DNA of 25,185 nt. Origin: a virus. Under the pieces are notes generated by a model. It saw nothing but the letters and a program-made list of their open reading frames with translations. It did no database searches and was not told where the DNA came from. Of the stretch, positions 8,292 to 16,094 are shown one piece after another. The DNA is taken from positions 1-25,185 of the IMG/VR virus record IMGVR_UViG_3300032265_000489. One strand, 5' to 3'. Position numbers and translations under genes: made by a program. Position 1 is the first letter of the stretch, and each line of letters starts with the position of its first letter.

Positions 8292-9852
8292 ACACTATTT
8301 TTTCCCATGTTTTTGTATCTAATCCAGATTGTATTATTCTATGGACTGTTGAATTTAGTTTATAATACGATTCATAAAATTCTAATATTAATTTTGGATT
8401 TTTAGTTAATAACTTTTCTTTTAATTTATCTTTATTAATAAGATTAAGTCCTGCTAATACTTGAATATAACTTTCATAACCGTATATATTAAGATTTTTG
8501 CTATCGTTTGGAACACTTCCGTGGCTCCATGCGGCTATCATATTTTTTAATCTAGATGTTGTTCTCTTTTTTTCATAAGCATGACCGCGCCAAAATTCAG
8601 TATCTCTTCGATGTCCTCTATAATGCAACGATAAGAAATCCATTGTTTCTAATTGAAAACTGTAAAATTCATCATTAAATATTTCAATTTCCCACGGTGT
8701 TGCATCTAAACTCCATAATCGATCAACTAACCCAATCCCGACTATAACAGAACCTAATCCATTTGCTTCTAAAGGTTCTAAAAATCCTGAACTAATTCCA
8801 ATAGCTATAACATTTTTATGCCAACATTTTTTAACTATACTGGGGGTAAATTTAACACTAGCAACTGGGTCAATTTTTTTATTAAATCTTTTTTCTGCTT
8901 CGTTTAATGCTGTATCTGAAGAAATTAAATCTGGATCGTATATATACCCATTACCAGCCCTATGATGCAAGTTGATATTCCAACTCCATCCGTATTCCAT
9001 AGCATATACCCGTGTATGATTTATTATTTCAGGCTCATTATCCCACCAAGCAACTACACTACGGGCTGGAAAAATATCAGTAAAATCGTCAAATTTTACA
9101 CCTAATTTTTTTTGTGTAAGTAATCGAGCAAATCCACTACAATCAAAAAAGAAATCACCTTTAATAGTACGATTGTTGTCTAATATTAGGCAATCGATAT
9201 TGCCTGATTTAGTTTGTACCGAATCTAAATACTTTCCTTCAATTAAAGTAATTCCTTTTTTTAATCCCATAGATTTAAGATAGTCAGCATTAGCTCTACT
9301 ATCAAAATGCCACATAAAATTAACAAACTGACTGTATTGAGTTTCATTTCCAGCAGGTACGTGCGGCAAATATTCGTTTACCATAGGAGTTATCGGTAGT
9401 CTGTTATTATGTATTAACCCACTACAAAAAAATAAAGTTTCTAACGGAACTTCTTCAGCAATGGCTGCCAATATAAAGTCTTTACTTGTATGATCTGAAA
9501 AGTCTCTAGCGGATCTAACGCCTTTATGCCTCGAAAGCCATTCTTGATTGTAATTTAAATTAACCATTCCGTGAGTGAATTTAGTTCCTACTTCATCCCA
9601 GTCGTAAAACTCACTACCTAATTTAGGCATAGCATTGACCGCTACAATCCAATTATCTAAATTAATACCTAAATATTCAAGGAAGCTAGTAAAAACTGTA
9701 GATCCGCTTTCACCTGCAATAATTGGTGGTTGGTTAGGATCTTCTATAACTGTCACTTGTAGATTTGGAAAAGTTTTATTAAAATATAAAGCAGTCATCC
9801 AGCCGGCACTGCCTCCACCTAATACTACAATTTTTTTAGATTTTTGATACAT
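8275..9852 (-). CDS. Flavin-dependent halogenase-like protein (copy 2)
   Basis: The 525-residue protein belongs to the tryptophan halogenase family and is closer to copy 3 than to copy 1. It has GGGSAGWMT (12-20), AGESGS (46-51), Lys77 in AMPKLGSEFYDW at the catalytic lysine position, DCSGFARLL (237-245) and EPLEANG (359-365) with the catalytic Glu at 362. The signature WxWxIP is altered to WSWNIN (289-294), followed by LHHRAGNGYIYDP. The chemistry is probably still flavin-dependent halogenation, since both catalytic residues are present, but the changed motif and the Ala-Asn after the Glu suggest a different substrate or halide site. The gene overlaps copy 3 upstream and copy 1 downstream by 17 bases each, so the three are probably translationally coupled. 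GGGAAAG upstream of its ATG may be the ribosome site. Confidence 0.85.
   Translation of the reverse strand: MYQKSKKIVVLGGGSAGWMTALYFNKTFPNLQVTVIEDPNQPPIIAGESGSTVFTSFLEYLGINLDNWIVAVNAMPKLGSEFYDWDEVGTKFTHGMVNLNYNQEWLSRHKGVRSARDFSDHTSKDFILAAIAEEVPLETLFFCSGLIHNNRLPITPMVNEYLPHVPAGNETQYSQFVNFMWHFDSRANADYLKSMGLKKGITLIEGKYLDSVQTKSGNIDCLILDNNRTIKGDFFFDCSGFARLLTQKKLGVKFDDFTDIFPARSVVAWWDNEPEIINHTRVYAMEYGWSWNINLHHRAGNGYIYDPDLISSDTALNEAEKRFNKKIDPVASVKFTPSIVKKCWHKNVIAIGISSGFLEPLEANGLGSVIVGIGLVDRLWSLDATPWEIEIFNDEFYSFQLETMDFLSLHYRGHRRDTEFWRGHAYEKKRTTSRLKNMIAAWSHGSVPNDSKNLNIYGYESYIQVLAGLNLINKDKLKEKLLTKNPKLILEFYESYYKLNSTVHRIIQSGLDTKTWEKIVYGSNN
8920..9006. repeat. 87-bp tract identical to 10481-10567 (halogenase copies 2 and 3)
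   Basis: These 87 bases match 10481-10567 with no mismatch, in the same orientation. They encode the segment containing the WSWNIN motif. A second identical tract of 54 bases links 8587-8640 with 10148-10201. Synonymous sites are identical across the tracts, while flanking parts of the two genes differ clearly. Confidence 0.9.
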
Positions 9853-11389
9853 ATATTTTTCTTTCCCACTCTGTTACTGTGATTCCTGTGTTTATTATTT
9901 TAATTGCATTTAAATTGTAATTATTATACACATCATAAAACGTTTTTAAAAGATTAGATTTTGTTCTTAATAATCGAGTTTTTAGTTTATTTTTATCAAT
10001 CAAATTAAGACCAGTTGCTACTTGTAAATTACTTTCATACCCGTATACATTAACACGATACTTGTCGTAAGGATATTGTCCTTCAGACCAGGCATCTAGT
10101 ATATATCGAAGACGCGGTGTTACTCGATTTTTTTCATAGGCATGACTGCGCCAAAATTCAGTATCTCTTCGATGTCCTCTATAATGCAACGATAAGAAAT
10201 CAATAAATTCTTGTTGTTGATTAGAATACTCTTCATTGAACATTTTAACTACATATTCTGTAGGATCAATACACCATGTTCTTTCAATTAGTTGAAGCGT
10301 CGAAATAACCTGAGTAAGACCGTTTGACTCTAAAGGCTCCAAAAACCCTGAACTAATTCCTATGGCTATAACATTTTTATACCAAGGAGTTGTTATTGTT
10401 GAAGGAGTAAAATTAATACTAGCAACCGGATCAATCTTTTTACCAAACTTTTTTTCTATTTCAGAGACTGCATTGTCTGGAGAAATTAAATCTGGATCGT
10501 ATATATACCCATTACCAGCCCTATGATGCAAGTTGATATTCCAACTCCATCCGTATTCCATAGCATACACTTGTGTATGGTTAATCCAGGTAGGAATGTC
10601 GTCCCACCAAGCAACTACACTACGAGCTGGAAAAATATCAGTAAGATCTTTAAAAGTTACACCTAATTTTTTTTGTGTAAGTAATCGAGCAAATCCGCTA
10701 CAGTCAAAAAAGAAATCACCGCTAACTTCTAAATTATTTGTTAATTTAATTGATAAAATATTACCGTCTAAGTCCTGTATAGAATCAATATATTTGCCTT
10801 CTTTTAACTCAATACCATTTTTTATCCCTACATTTTTAAAATATGAAGCGTTTGCTCTACTATCAAAATGCCACATTAAAGGATTAACTGGTTTGTATAC
10901 TACTGTATTGTTAATTTGATGGGGTATAATCGGCAACCTATTATTATGTATTAATTTGTTACAAAAAAATATGTTGTCTAAAGATATATTTTCAGAGATT
11001 GCAAACAATAAAAAGTCTTTATCAATATCGTCCCAAAATTTACCTGTTGAGTTTTTTCGATTAACATTGACCCAATCGTTAGAATAATTATTATCAATTA
11101 GTCCGTGAGTAAATTTAGTTCCTACCCCGTTCCAGTCATAAAATTCACTACCTAATTTAGGCATAGCATTGACTGCTACAACCCAATCATCCAAATCAAT
11201 GCCTAAGTAAGAAATAAATCGAGTAAGTATAGAAGATCCGCTCTCACCAGCAATTATAGGTGGTTGATTAGGATCTTCTATAACTGTTACATTATATTCT
11301 GGGTATCGCTTATTAAGAAATAGTGCAGTTAACCAACCTGCACTGCCGCCACCTAGCACTACAAGTTTTGCACAATCGTTCTTTATCAT
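9836..11389 (-). CDS. Flavin-dependent halogenase-like protein (copy 3)
   Basis: The product has 517 residues, with GGGSAGWLT (13-21), AGESGS (47-52), Lys78 in AMPKLGSEFYDW, DCSGFARLL (229-237), the altered signature WSWNIN (281-286) and EPLESNG (351-357) with Glu354 as the predicted second catalytic residue. Much of residues 225-300 and 345-435 is nearly the same as copy 2, while the region after residue ~100 and the C-terminus differ. This indicates an ancient tandem duplication with later homogenisation. It is the first halogenase of the block, 29 bases after the NUDIX stop; that gap is AT-rich and has no clear ribosome site, so its translation may be weaker than that of its neighbours. 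Placement in the family is firm; the actual substrate is unknown. Confidence 0.85.
   Translation of the reverse strand: MIKNDCAKLVVLGGGSAGWLTALFLNKRYPEYNVTVIEDPNQPPIIAGESGSSILTRFISYLGIDLDDWVVAVNAMPKLGSEFYDWNGVGTKFTHGLIDNNYSNDWVNVNRKNSTGKFWDDIDKDFLLFAISENISLDNIFFCNKLIHNNRLPIIPHQINNTVVYKPVNPLMWHFDSRANASYFKNVGIKNGIELKEGKYIDSIQDLDGNILSIKLTNNLEVSGDFFFDCSGFARLLTQKKLGVTFKDLTDIFPARSVVAWWDDIPTWINHTQVYAMEYGWSWNINLHHRAGNGYIYDPDLISPDNAVSEIEKKFGKKIDPVASINFTPSTITTPWYKNVIAIGISSGFLEPLESNGLTQVISTLQLIERTWCIDPTEYVVKMFNEEYSNQQQEFIDFLSLHYRGHRRDTEFWRSHAYEKNRVTPRLRYILDAWSEGQYPYDKYRVNVYGYESNLQVATGLNLIDKNKLKTRLLRTKSNLLKTFYDVYNNYNLNAIKIINTGITVTEWERKIYVSKI
10481..10567. repeat. 87-bp tract identical to 8920-9006 (partner copy)
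   Basis: This is the partner of the tract in halogenase copy 2, lying 1,561 bases away as a direct repeat. Together with the shorter tract at 10148-10201 it could allow recombination that deletes or fuses the two halogenase genes. Confidence 0.9.
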
Positions 11390-11418
11390 TGATTATATAT
11401 CAAAAAATAAAGCTACGT

Positions 11419-11874
11419 TTATAGGTCGTGAATGATGTCGATTATTGATTGAATCTTAGTTTCGATAATTCGATTTCGAAGACTTAGGTCAAGTCCTTTA
11501 TGCACAGGTTTTGGCAAACAGTCTAGATTAAACCAACCCCATGCTATATGCTCATCGCTAAGAATTGGTACAAATTCATTTTCAACCACACAAAAATATG
11601 TATGAAAATTAAACATACTGTCGTTAGACACAAAACGTTCTAAGGGTAGTGTTTTTTTAATATCGGGGAGCAAGCCGAGTTCTTCTTCAATTTCTCGTTT
11701 AAGGCCTTGCCATGCAGATTCGCCTAAGTGATTTGTACCCCCAACTAGACCCCAACGACCTGCATGCTTGCCTTCACACTTTTGTAACAGCAAGAATCGT
11801 CTTGTACTACGAGCACATATCAATGCTCCGCTACAATCAATTTGTTCGTTAGTTAGGCTAATTCTAGTCTCCAA
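11419..11874 (-). CDS. NUDIX hydrolase
   Basis: The 151-residue protein carries a complete NUDIX box. Gly46, five residues, Glu52, seven residues, then REIEEELGL (60-68) fits GX5EX7REUXEEXGU exactly. The surrounding sequence (GRWGLVGGTNHLGE) gives the usual beta strand before the catalytic helix, and the total length is that of a single-domain enzyme. Such proteins cleave a nucleoside diphosphate linked to another group with Mg2+; whether this one acts on dNTPs, NADH, FAD, sugar nucleotides or capped RNA cannot be told from the sequence. It overlaps the end of gp15 by 22 bases and lies directly before the halogenases, so it is in the same late transcription unit. A link to flavin turnover for the halogenases is possible but unsupported. 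Confidence 0.9.
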   Translation of the reverse strand: METRISLTNEQIDCSGALICARSTRRFLLLQKCEGKHAGRWGLVGGTNHLGESAWQGLKREIEEELGLLPDIKKTLPLERFVSNDSMFNFHTYFCVVENEFVPILSDEHIAWGWFNLDCLPKPVHKGLDLSLRNRIIETKIQSIIDIIHDL

Positions 11875-13457
11875 TTACCACGCTTGTATTCGCCTACAAA
11901 TGTTTTTGTCCAGGCTACCCCGTTCCATTTGTATTGAACCATAGTATAGTAATTAGTTTGATAGACTATCTGATCTGTTGTATCGTGAGCTGAAAATACT
12001 ACATGCCATGTATGACCATCCCACTCTATAATGTCGTTAGCATCTGCAATAAAATCACTACCGTCATTGTTTTTCCATGCATCGGGACCGTCTTCATTAA
12101 GATTTAACACATATTGTACTGTACTGTTAATAGCAATAGGTTGAGTGGTTACAATTAATAATTTACCGTTGCGTTCTATAGAAGGATTTAAACTTACTTC
12201 TGTTCCGTTTACAAATACATGACAAGATTTTACACGATTAAAATCTATTCCAGTATCAACAATTTGACTACGACTAGTAGCAATATATGTTTCTCTAATC
12301 CCGCCACCAATATTTTCTAATATTAGATATCGAGTTCCTGCTACAGGTTCGGGTAAACCACTGCCTCTAGGGCCTTTCAGTGTAGGATCAATCACAGCGT
12401 CAAAACTGCCTCTTGAGCCTGCGGCTCTACTAGGCCCCGCAATCAATGTGTTAGTTGGAAAAGTATCAGGATCCCATGCAACACTAACCATACTATCATC
12501 TAATGGATTAACACTTATTGTTCCAGAAACTTCAGAAGTATCTTGTTGTAGCAAATAGATTTTAGTAAGCCCGGCATGATACTTTCCGGGAAGTTGATCT
12601 AACACTATGGTCCAATGTAACCAGGCTCCGGGCTGTGTATCACTGATCAATCGTATGCTGTCGTCATTGACCAGTATGTCAAAATTACCAATAGTAGTTT
12701 TTTTATTAAACATTGGCGCACCTGGAACTTTTGATCCACTGTTAGGATCGTTACCTAAGCCGTTGATGTAATCAGGAATTGAAGGATCTACTCCGTCAAA
12801 CATACTAGAAACTAAATTGGTAACAACTCCTAATTTTTTAACTTTTGCAGGAGGAGTTAACCATACTGGTGTAGTCAATGTTAGTGTTGCAACATCGATA
12901 CTAGTAGCTTGTCCTACCGGTACTGTGCGACTAGTGAAGGTTACATTATCAAGATCAACAACACTTAAACTAGTCCAATCAACGAAGTTATCCGAAGTTT
13001 GTATTTCTAAACTAGGATTAAACAATACTAAAATTTGTTCTAATATTTGTAATTTTTGATCAGTACTAGTTGACCATATGTCTGCTTTTAAGGTTAACTT
13101 AAAAGGAGTAGGCATCAGACGCTCAACAGTATAGTTAGCTCCTTGTCCGCTAGTATATGCGCCGGTATCCGGATCTATATCTCTCTCACGAATATTAATC
13201 TTGCCAATATAAGAAGCATCACTAAGTCTAGTACGATCTAGTTGGAAATCGCTAATATAGACAGCAATTTTAGGAGCACTTAATAAAGTATTCTCACTGT
13301 TTTGGTTAATAATGTTATCAACTTGTCTATCAGGATCACCATAGATTACCGGTATGCGAACCAGTGTACCGTCACCATATTTGACCACAAAATTGCTTAA
13401 CAATCTTATGACTTGAATTAGGTATCTTCTTAATTGCCCGTCGTAGTAGTATAACAT
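11853..13457 (-). CDS. 15: Proximal tail sheath stabilisation protein, gp15-like
   Basis: The N-terminal ~210 residues match the architecture of T4 gp15, which forms the ring capping the tail tube and sheath and joins the tail to the neck. Seen are MLYYYDGQLRRY at the start, then VRIPVIYGDP, PKIAVYISDFQLD, TVERLMPTPFKLTLKADIWS, LQILEQILVLFNPSLEI and the strand region ending TTPVWLTPPAKV. T4 gp15 has 272 residues; this one has 534. The extra C-terminal half (residues ~215-534) is beta-rich and ends with repeated hydrophobic-WNGxxW hairpins (EWDGHTWHVVF, QYKWNGVAWTKTF). Its ATG shares one base with the gp14 stop (TAATG), so translation is probably coupled to gp14. Confidence 0.75.
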   Translation of the reverse strand: MLYYYDGQLRRYLIQVIRLLSNFVVKYGDGTLVRIPVIYGDPDRQVDNIINQNSENTLLSAPKIAVYISDFQLDRTRLSDASYIGKINIRERDIDPDTGAYTSGQGANYTVERLMPTPFKLTLKADIWSTSTDQKLQILEQILVLFNPSLEIQTSDNFVDWTSLSVVDLDNVTFTSRTVPVGQATSIDVATLTLTTPVWLTPPAKVKKLGVVTNLVSSMFDGVDPSIPDYINGLGNDPNSGSKVPGAPMFNKKTTIGNFDILVNDDSIRLISDTQPGAWLHWTIVLDQLPGKYHAGLTKIYLLQQDTSEVSGTISVNPLDDSMVSVAWDPDTFPTNTLIAGPSRAAGSRGSFDAVIDPTLKGPRGSGLPEPVAGTRYLILENIGGGIRETYIATSRSQIVDTGIDFNRVKSCHVFVNGTEVSLNPSIERNGKLLIVTTQPIAINSTVQYVLNLNEDGPDAWKNNDGSDFIADANDIIEWDGHTWHVVFSAHDTTDQIVYQTNYYTMVQYKWNGVAWTKTFVGEYKRGNWRLELA

Positions 13458-14752
13458 TATAAATCTGCCTTAGGTCTAAGTGCTTTAGATAGAGCTTGTC
13501 TTTCTTGAACTTGCTGTCCGGCAATTTCATTAACTGTAGTATTATTAATAAAACCGCCTTTGAGAGTATTTCTCGTGTCGGTGTTAGTCATAGTTGTTCT
13601 TACATCATCTTCATACTTGAGCCATCTGCGACCGTCATATTTGAACAATCTATTAGGTAAAAAATCTGTGCGTAAAAAGAAATCTCCGTTTTGCGCTTGT
13701 ACAGGGAAAGAAATGCCGTGACCAAAGTAATAACCATTATCTGGAAACCCGTCACCTACTAAGTAGCCCGTATAACCAGTTCGGCTTGGACGCTCATGGA
13801 ACGCACTGGCATCTTCGGTATCCATATCTGCTGTTATTGTAGATTCGTCTACAGTTTTTAATAATGGATGTCCAGTTTCTGGATCAACTGCTAGAGTAAA
13901 GAACTGTCTAGTTTCATAACCGCTTAACGGAGCATCAGCTTCTGCTTGGGCTAGTATTCCATCGTTAATGCTTAGATTAATGGCCGCAGTATTAGTTACA
14001 CCGGCAAGTGTAGTACCAGTATAAGGTGTAAAGAATCCCACATCTGGAGGCGTTGCCGAACTAGTAGTATTAGTTACAGTATACAACTGCCCTTGATAAC
14101 TGATAATCTGTCCTGCTGTATAGGTAGTTCCGGCTGTATAAGGCCCAACAAAGTTAGCATTAGCATCTGTTGGTACATTAAAAATACTGGCATACTGTTG
14201 CTGGTTACTGATCTTGTTTAATTTTAGTCTGTATAAATGTGGATACCAGGTACGACTAAAACCTTCAGCGGCACGCCCTACTTCTGTGATAACAAAGAAT
14301 CTCGGCAGTGCTACATCGGCAGTGTTTAATGCAAATTCATCTTTAAGATGCGGCAGTTCCACTACATCACCTGATATAGGCTTTCGGCCAATGTACTGAA
14401 TAAAATCATTAATGTGTACTGTCATAAAAACAGTATCGTTATCAATAAACAAACCAAATTGACTTAGATTAAAATCAATATCTGCTACATTATAAATGCC
14501 ACGGATTGTATAGATACTAGTGTCATAAGTTCTATCACGATTTTCTAATAACAAAAGATCTTGTATGTTTGTTATGCTAGTAGTAGCATAATTAGGCGTT
14601 GCCGCCGTAGCATTTGTAGGATCAGTGTTAGTGCCAAGATATTTGTGTAGGTACACATCAGTACCTCCAACCTGGAACATTTCAGAGATCTGACGATCTA
14701 TGTACTTGTAGTCATTGCCCTTTTCGGGACGATATAGTGATAAGCGTGGCAT
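13457..14752 (-). CDS. 14: Neck protein gp14-like
   Basis: The start chosen gives MPRLSLYRPEKGND, 431 residues; an upstream ATG at 14788 would run through the promoter region and adds an implausible leader. The N-terminal half resembles T4 gp14, a neck ring protein acting with gp13 when heads join tails: IQMRG-like IYTIRGIYNV, LSQFGLFIDNDTVFMTVHIN and GDVVELPHLKDEF line up with the FGMQVQDEVTLSIN...GDLIYFPM region I recall from T4. T4 gp14 is 256 residues, so this version carries a large beta-rich addition, including FLRTDFLPNRLFKYDGRRWLK written here only in part as KYDGRRWLKYEDD near the end. It is the first gene of the minus-strand block, divergent from gp13. The ATG lies five bases after a late promoter octamer and has no Shine-Dalgarno sequence. 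Confidence 0.75.
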   Translation of the reverse strand: MPRLSLYRPEKGNDYKYIDRQISEMFQVGGTDVYLHKYLGTNTDPTNATAATPNYATTSITNIQDLLLLENRDRTYDTSIYTIRGIYNVADIDFNLSQFGLFIDNDTVFMTVHINDFIQYIGRKPISGDVVELPHLKDEFALNTADVALPRFFVITEVGRAAEGFSRTWYPHLYRLKLNKISNQQQYASIFNVPTDANANFVGPYTAGTTYTAGQIISYQGQLYTVTNTTSSATPPDVGFFTPYTGTTLAGVTNTAAINLSINDGILAQAEADAPLSGYETRQFFTLAVDPETGHPLLKTVDESTITADMDTEDASAFHERPSRTGYTGYLVGDGFPDNGYYFGHGISFPVQAQNGDFFLRTDFLPNRLFKYDGRRWLKYEDDVRTTMTNTDTRNTLKGGFINNTTVNEIAGQQVQERQALSKALRPKADL

Positions 14753-14757
14753 AGTGA

Positions 14758-14765
14758 TATTTATC
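14758..14765 (-). promoter_or_regulatory. T4-type late promoter for gp14 block
   Basis: The minus strand reads GATAAATA, one mismatch from the T4 late consensus TATAAATA. The octamer ends six bases before the A of the gp14 ATG (five bases between), so the expected transcription start coincides with the start codon. It should drive gp14, gp15, NUDIX and the halogenases. Confidence 0.6.
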
Positions 14766-14766
14766 G

Positions 14767-14774
14767 AATAAATA
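14767..14774 (+). promoter_or_regulatory. T4-type late promoter for gp13
   Basis: The plus strand reads AATAAATA followed by TAATGGGAGACCAAG and the gp13 ATG at 14790. The predicted start is near 14780, giving a leader of about 10 bases containing GGGAGA (14779-14784). It is separated by one base from the oppositely directed octamer of the gp14 promoter. Confidence 0.6.
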
Positions 14775-14789
14775 TAATGGGAGACCAAG

Positions 14790-15569
14790 ATGACTGCACA
14801 AACAACTGAAACGCCAAATCCGCAACAAGAACGCCAAAATGTGTTCGATTATGTGCGACTAATGCTAGGCGATGGCATGATTGATGTTGAATTAGATCCT
14901 GCACACTACGAAGTTGCCCTTGAAAAAACACTGAGTCGTTTCCGTCAACGCAGTCCTAATGCTGTTGAAGAAAGCTATTTGATGCTTGAAACTAAAAAAG
15001 ACATCAATGATTATATTTTACCTAAAGAAGTAATTTCAGTTAGAAACGCACATCGTAGAACACTGGGATCAAGAACAGGTGGGGGAACAGGCAGTAATTT
15101 TGAACCTTTCAATTTGGCCTACACTAATACCTATTTGTTAAATTCAACTATGTTAGGCGGCATTGCTACCTACGACATGTTTGCACAATATCAAGAGATG
15201 GTAGGACGCATGTTTGGTAGCTACATTGAATTTGAATATATTCTATACAGCCGTACACTTAGAATTCTACAGCGCCCCTTTATGGACGGCGAAGTTATCA
15301 TGTTGCAGGTCTATAACTATCGTCCAGATTATGTCTTGTTAACAGATTTATATGCTAAACAATGGATACGAGATTATACTCTAGCACATTGTAAAATTAT
15401 TCTAGGCGAAGCTCGTAGTAAGTTTCAAAGTATTGCTGGCCCACAAGGTGGCGGCAGTCTAAACGGTAATGATCTAAAGAGTGCAGGTAAAGAAGAAATT
15501 ACAGCATTAGATAAAGAATTAGAAACACTTGTATCAGGTGGTACTGGATATACATTTGTTATTGGATAA
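14790..15569 (+). CDS. 13: Neck protein gp13-like
   Basis: The 259-residue product is soluble, with no signal peptide. It matches the gp13 neck protein of marine T4-like phages: an N-terminal region RQNVFDYVRLMLGDGMIDVELDP, a middle with FEYILYSRTLRILQRP and VIMLQVYNYRPD, and a conserved C-terminal segment KQWIRDYTLAHCKIILGEARSKF followed by GGGSLNGNDL and a helix ending TALDKELETL. T4 gp13 has 309 residues and with gp14 forms the collar to which tails attach. GGGAGA lies six bases before the ATG. In T4, 13, 14 and 15 are codirectional; here 14 and 15 point the other way from a shared promoter region. Identification is by remembered family pattern, so it is strong but unverified. Confidence 0.8.
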   Translation: MTAQTTETPNPQQERQNVFDYVRLMLGDGMIDVELDPAHYEVALEKTLSRFRQRSPNAVEESYLMLETKKDINDYILPKEVISVRNAHRRTLGSRTGGGTGSNFEPFNLAYTNTYLLNSTMLGGIATYDMFAQYQEMVGRMFGSYIEFEYILYSRTLRILQRPFMDGEVIMLQVYNYRPDYVLLTDLYAKQWIRDYTLAHCKIILGEARSKFQSIAGPQGGGSLNGNDLKSAGKEEITALDKELETLVSGGTGYTFVIG

Positions 15570-15574
15570 TTGAT

Positions 15575-16093
15575 ATGAAAGCACACGAAATTTTAAGCGA
15601 AGAATGGAGTCAAAAATACAAGAACAGTATTAACTGCTCTAATCCCAAAGGCTTCTCACAAAAGGCGCATTGTGCCGGTAAAAAGAAACATAATGAAAGT
15701 GTAGATGCAGAACAACTGTTTGACGCTATTGAAGAAATGGTAGAAGCACTTGCAAAAGCACACGGTGTTGATTCAGAAGTTATTTGGGAAGATCTTGAAA
15801 GTGTTGACGATGATGAACTATTAGATGAATCTGCCGCGTGGCATCGTTCAGCAGGCAAGAATAAAAATGGCGGATTAAACCGTAAAGGTGTTGCTAGCTA
15901 TCGTAGAGAGCATCCTGGCAGTCATTTACAAATGGCAGTGACTACTAAGCCTAGTAAACTTAAAAAAGGTTCTAAAGCAGCCAAACGCCGTAAGAGTTTC
16001 TGTGCTAGAATGAGTGGTGTTAAAGGTCCTATGAAGAAACCTAATGGTAAGCCTACACGCAAAGCCTTAGCTTTAAGAAAATGGAATTGTTAA
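15575..16093 (+). CDS. Basic DUF6321-like protein with capsid-targeting-like N-terminus
   Basis: The product has 172 residues. The C-terminal half (~95-172) is the conserved basic module seen in many marine T4-like phages: WHRSAGKNKNGGLNRKG, then KPSKLKKGSKAAKRRKSFC, ARMSGVKGPM and KPTRKALALRKWNC. The middle (~45-90) is acidic and helical (LFDAIEEMVEALAKAH...DDDELLDES). The first ten residues, MKAHEILSEE, resemble the T4 internal-protein targeting peptide MKTYQEFIAE, and L-S-E fits the (L/I)-x-E cleavage site of the T4 prohead protease gp21. A DNA-binding protein packaged in the head is a reasonable inference. It begins five bases after gp13; no strong ribosome site is seen. Confidence 0.65.
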   Translation: MKAHEILSEEWSQKYKNSINCSNPKGFSQKAHCAGKKKHNESVDAEQLFDAIEEMVEALAKAHGVDSEVIWEDLESVDDDELLDESAAWHRSAGKNKNGGLNRKGVASYRREHPGSHLQMAVTTKPSKLKKGSKAAKRRKSFCARMSGVKGPMKKPNGKPTRKALALRKWNC

Positions 16094-16094
16094 T

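Noticed and set aside
14753-14788. Twelve-residue upstream extension of gp14
   Set aside because: It would be encoded by the divergent promoter itself; MPRLSLYRP is the family-like start.
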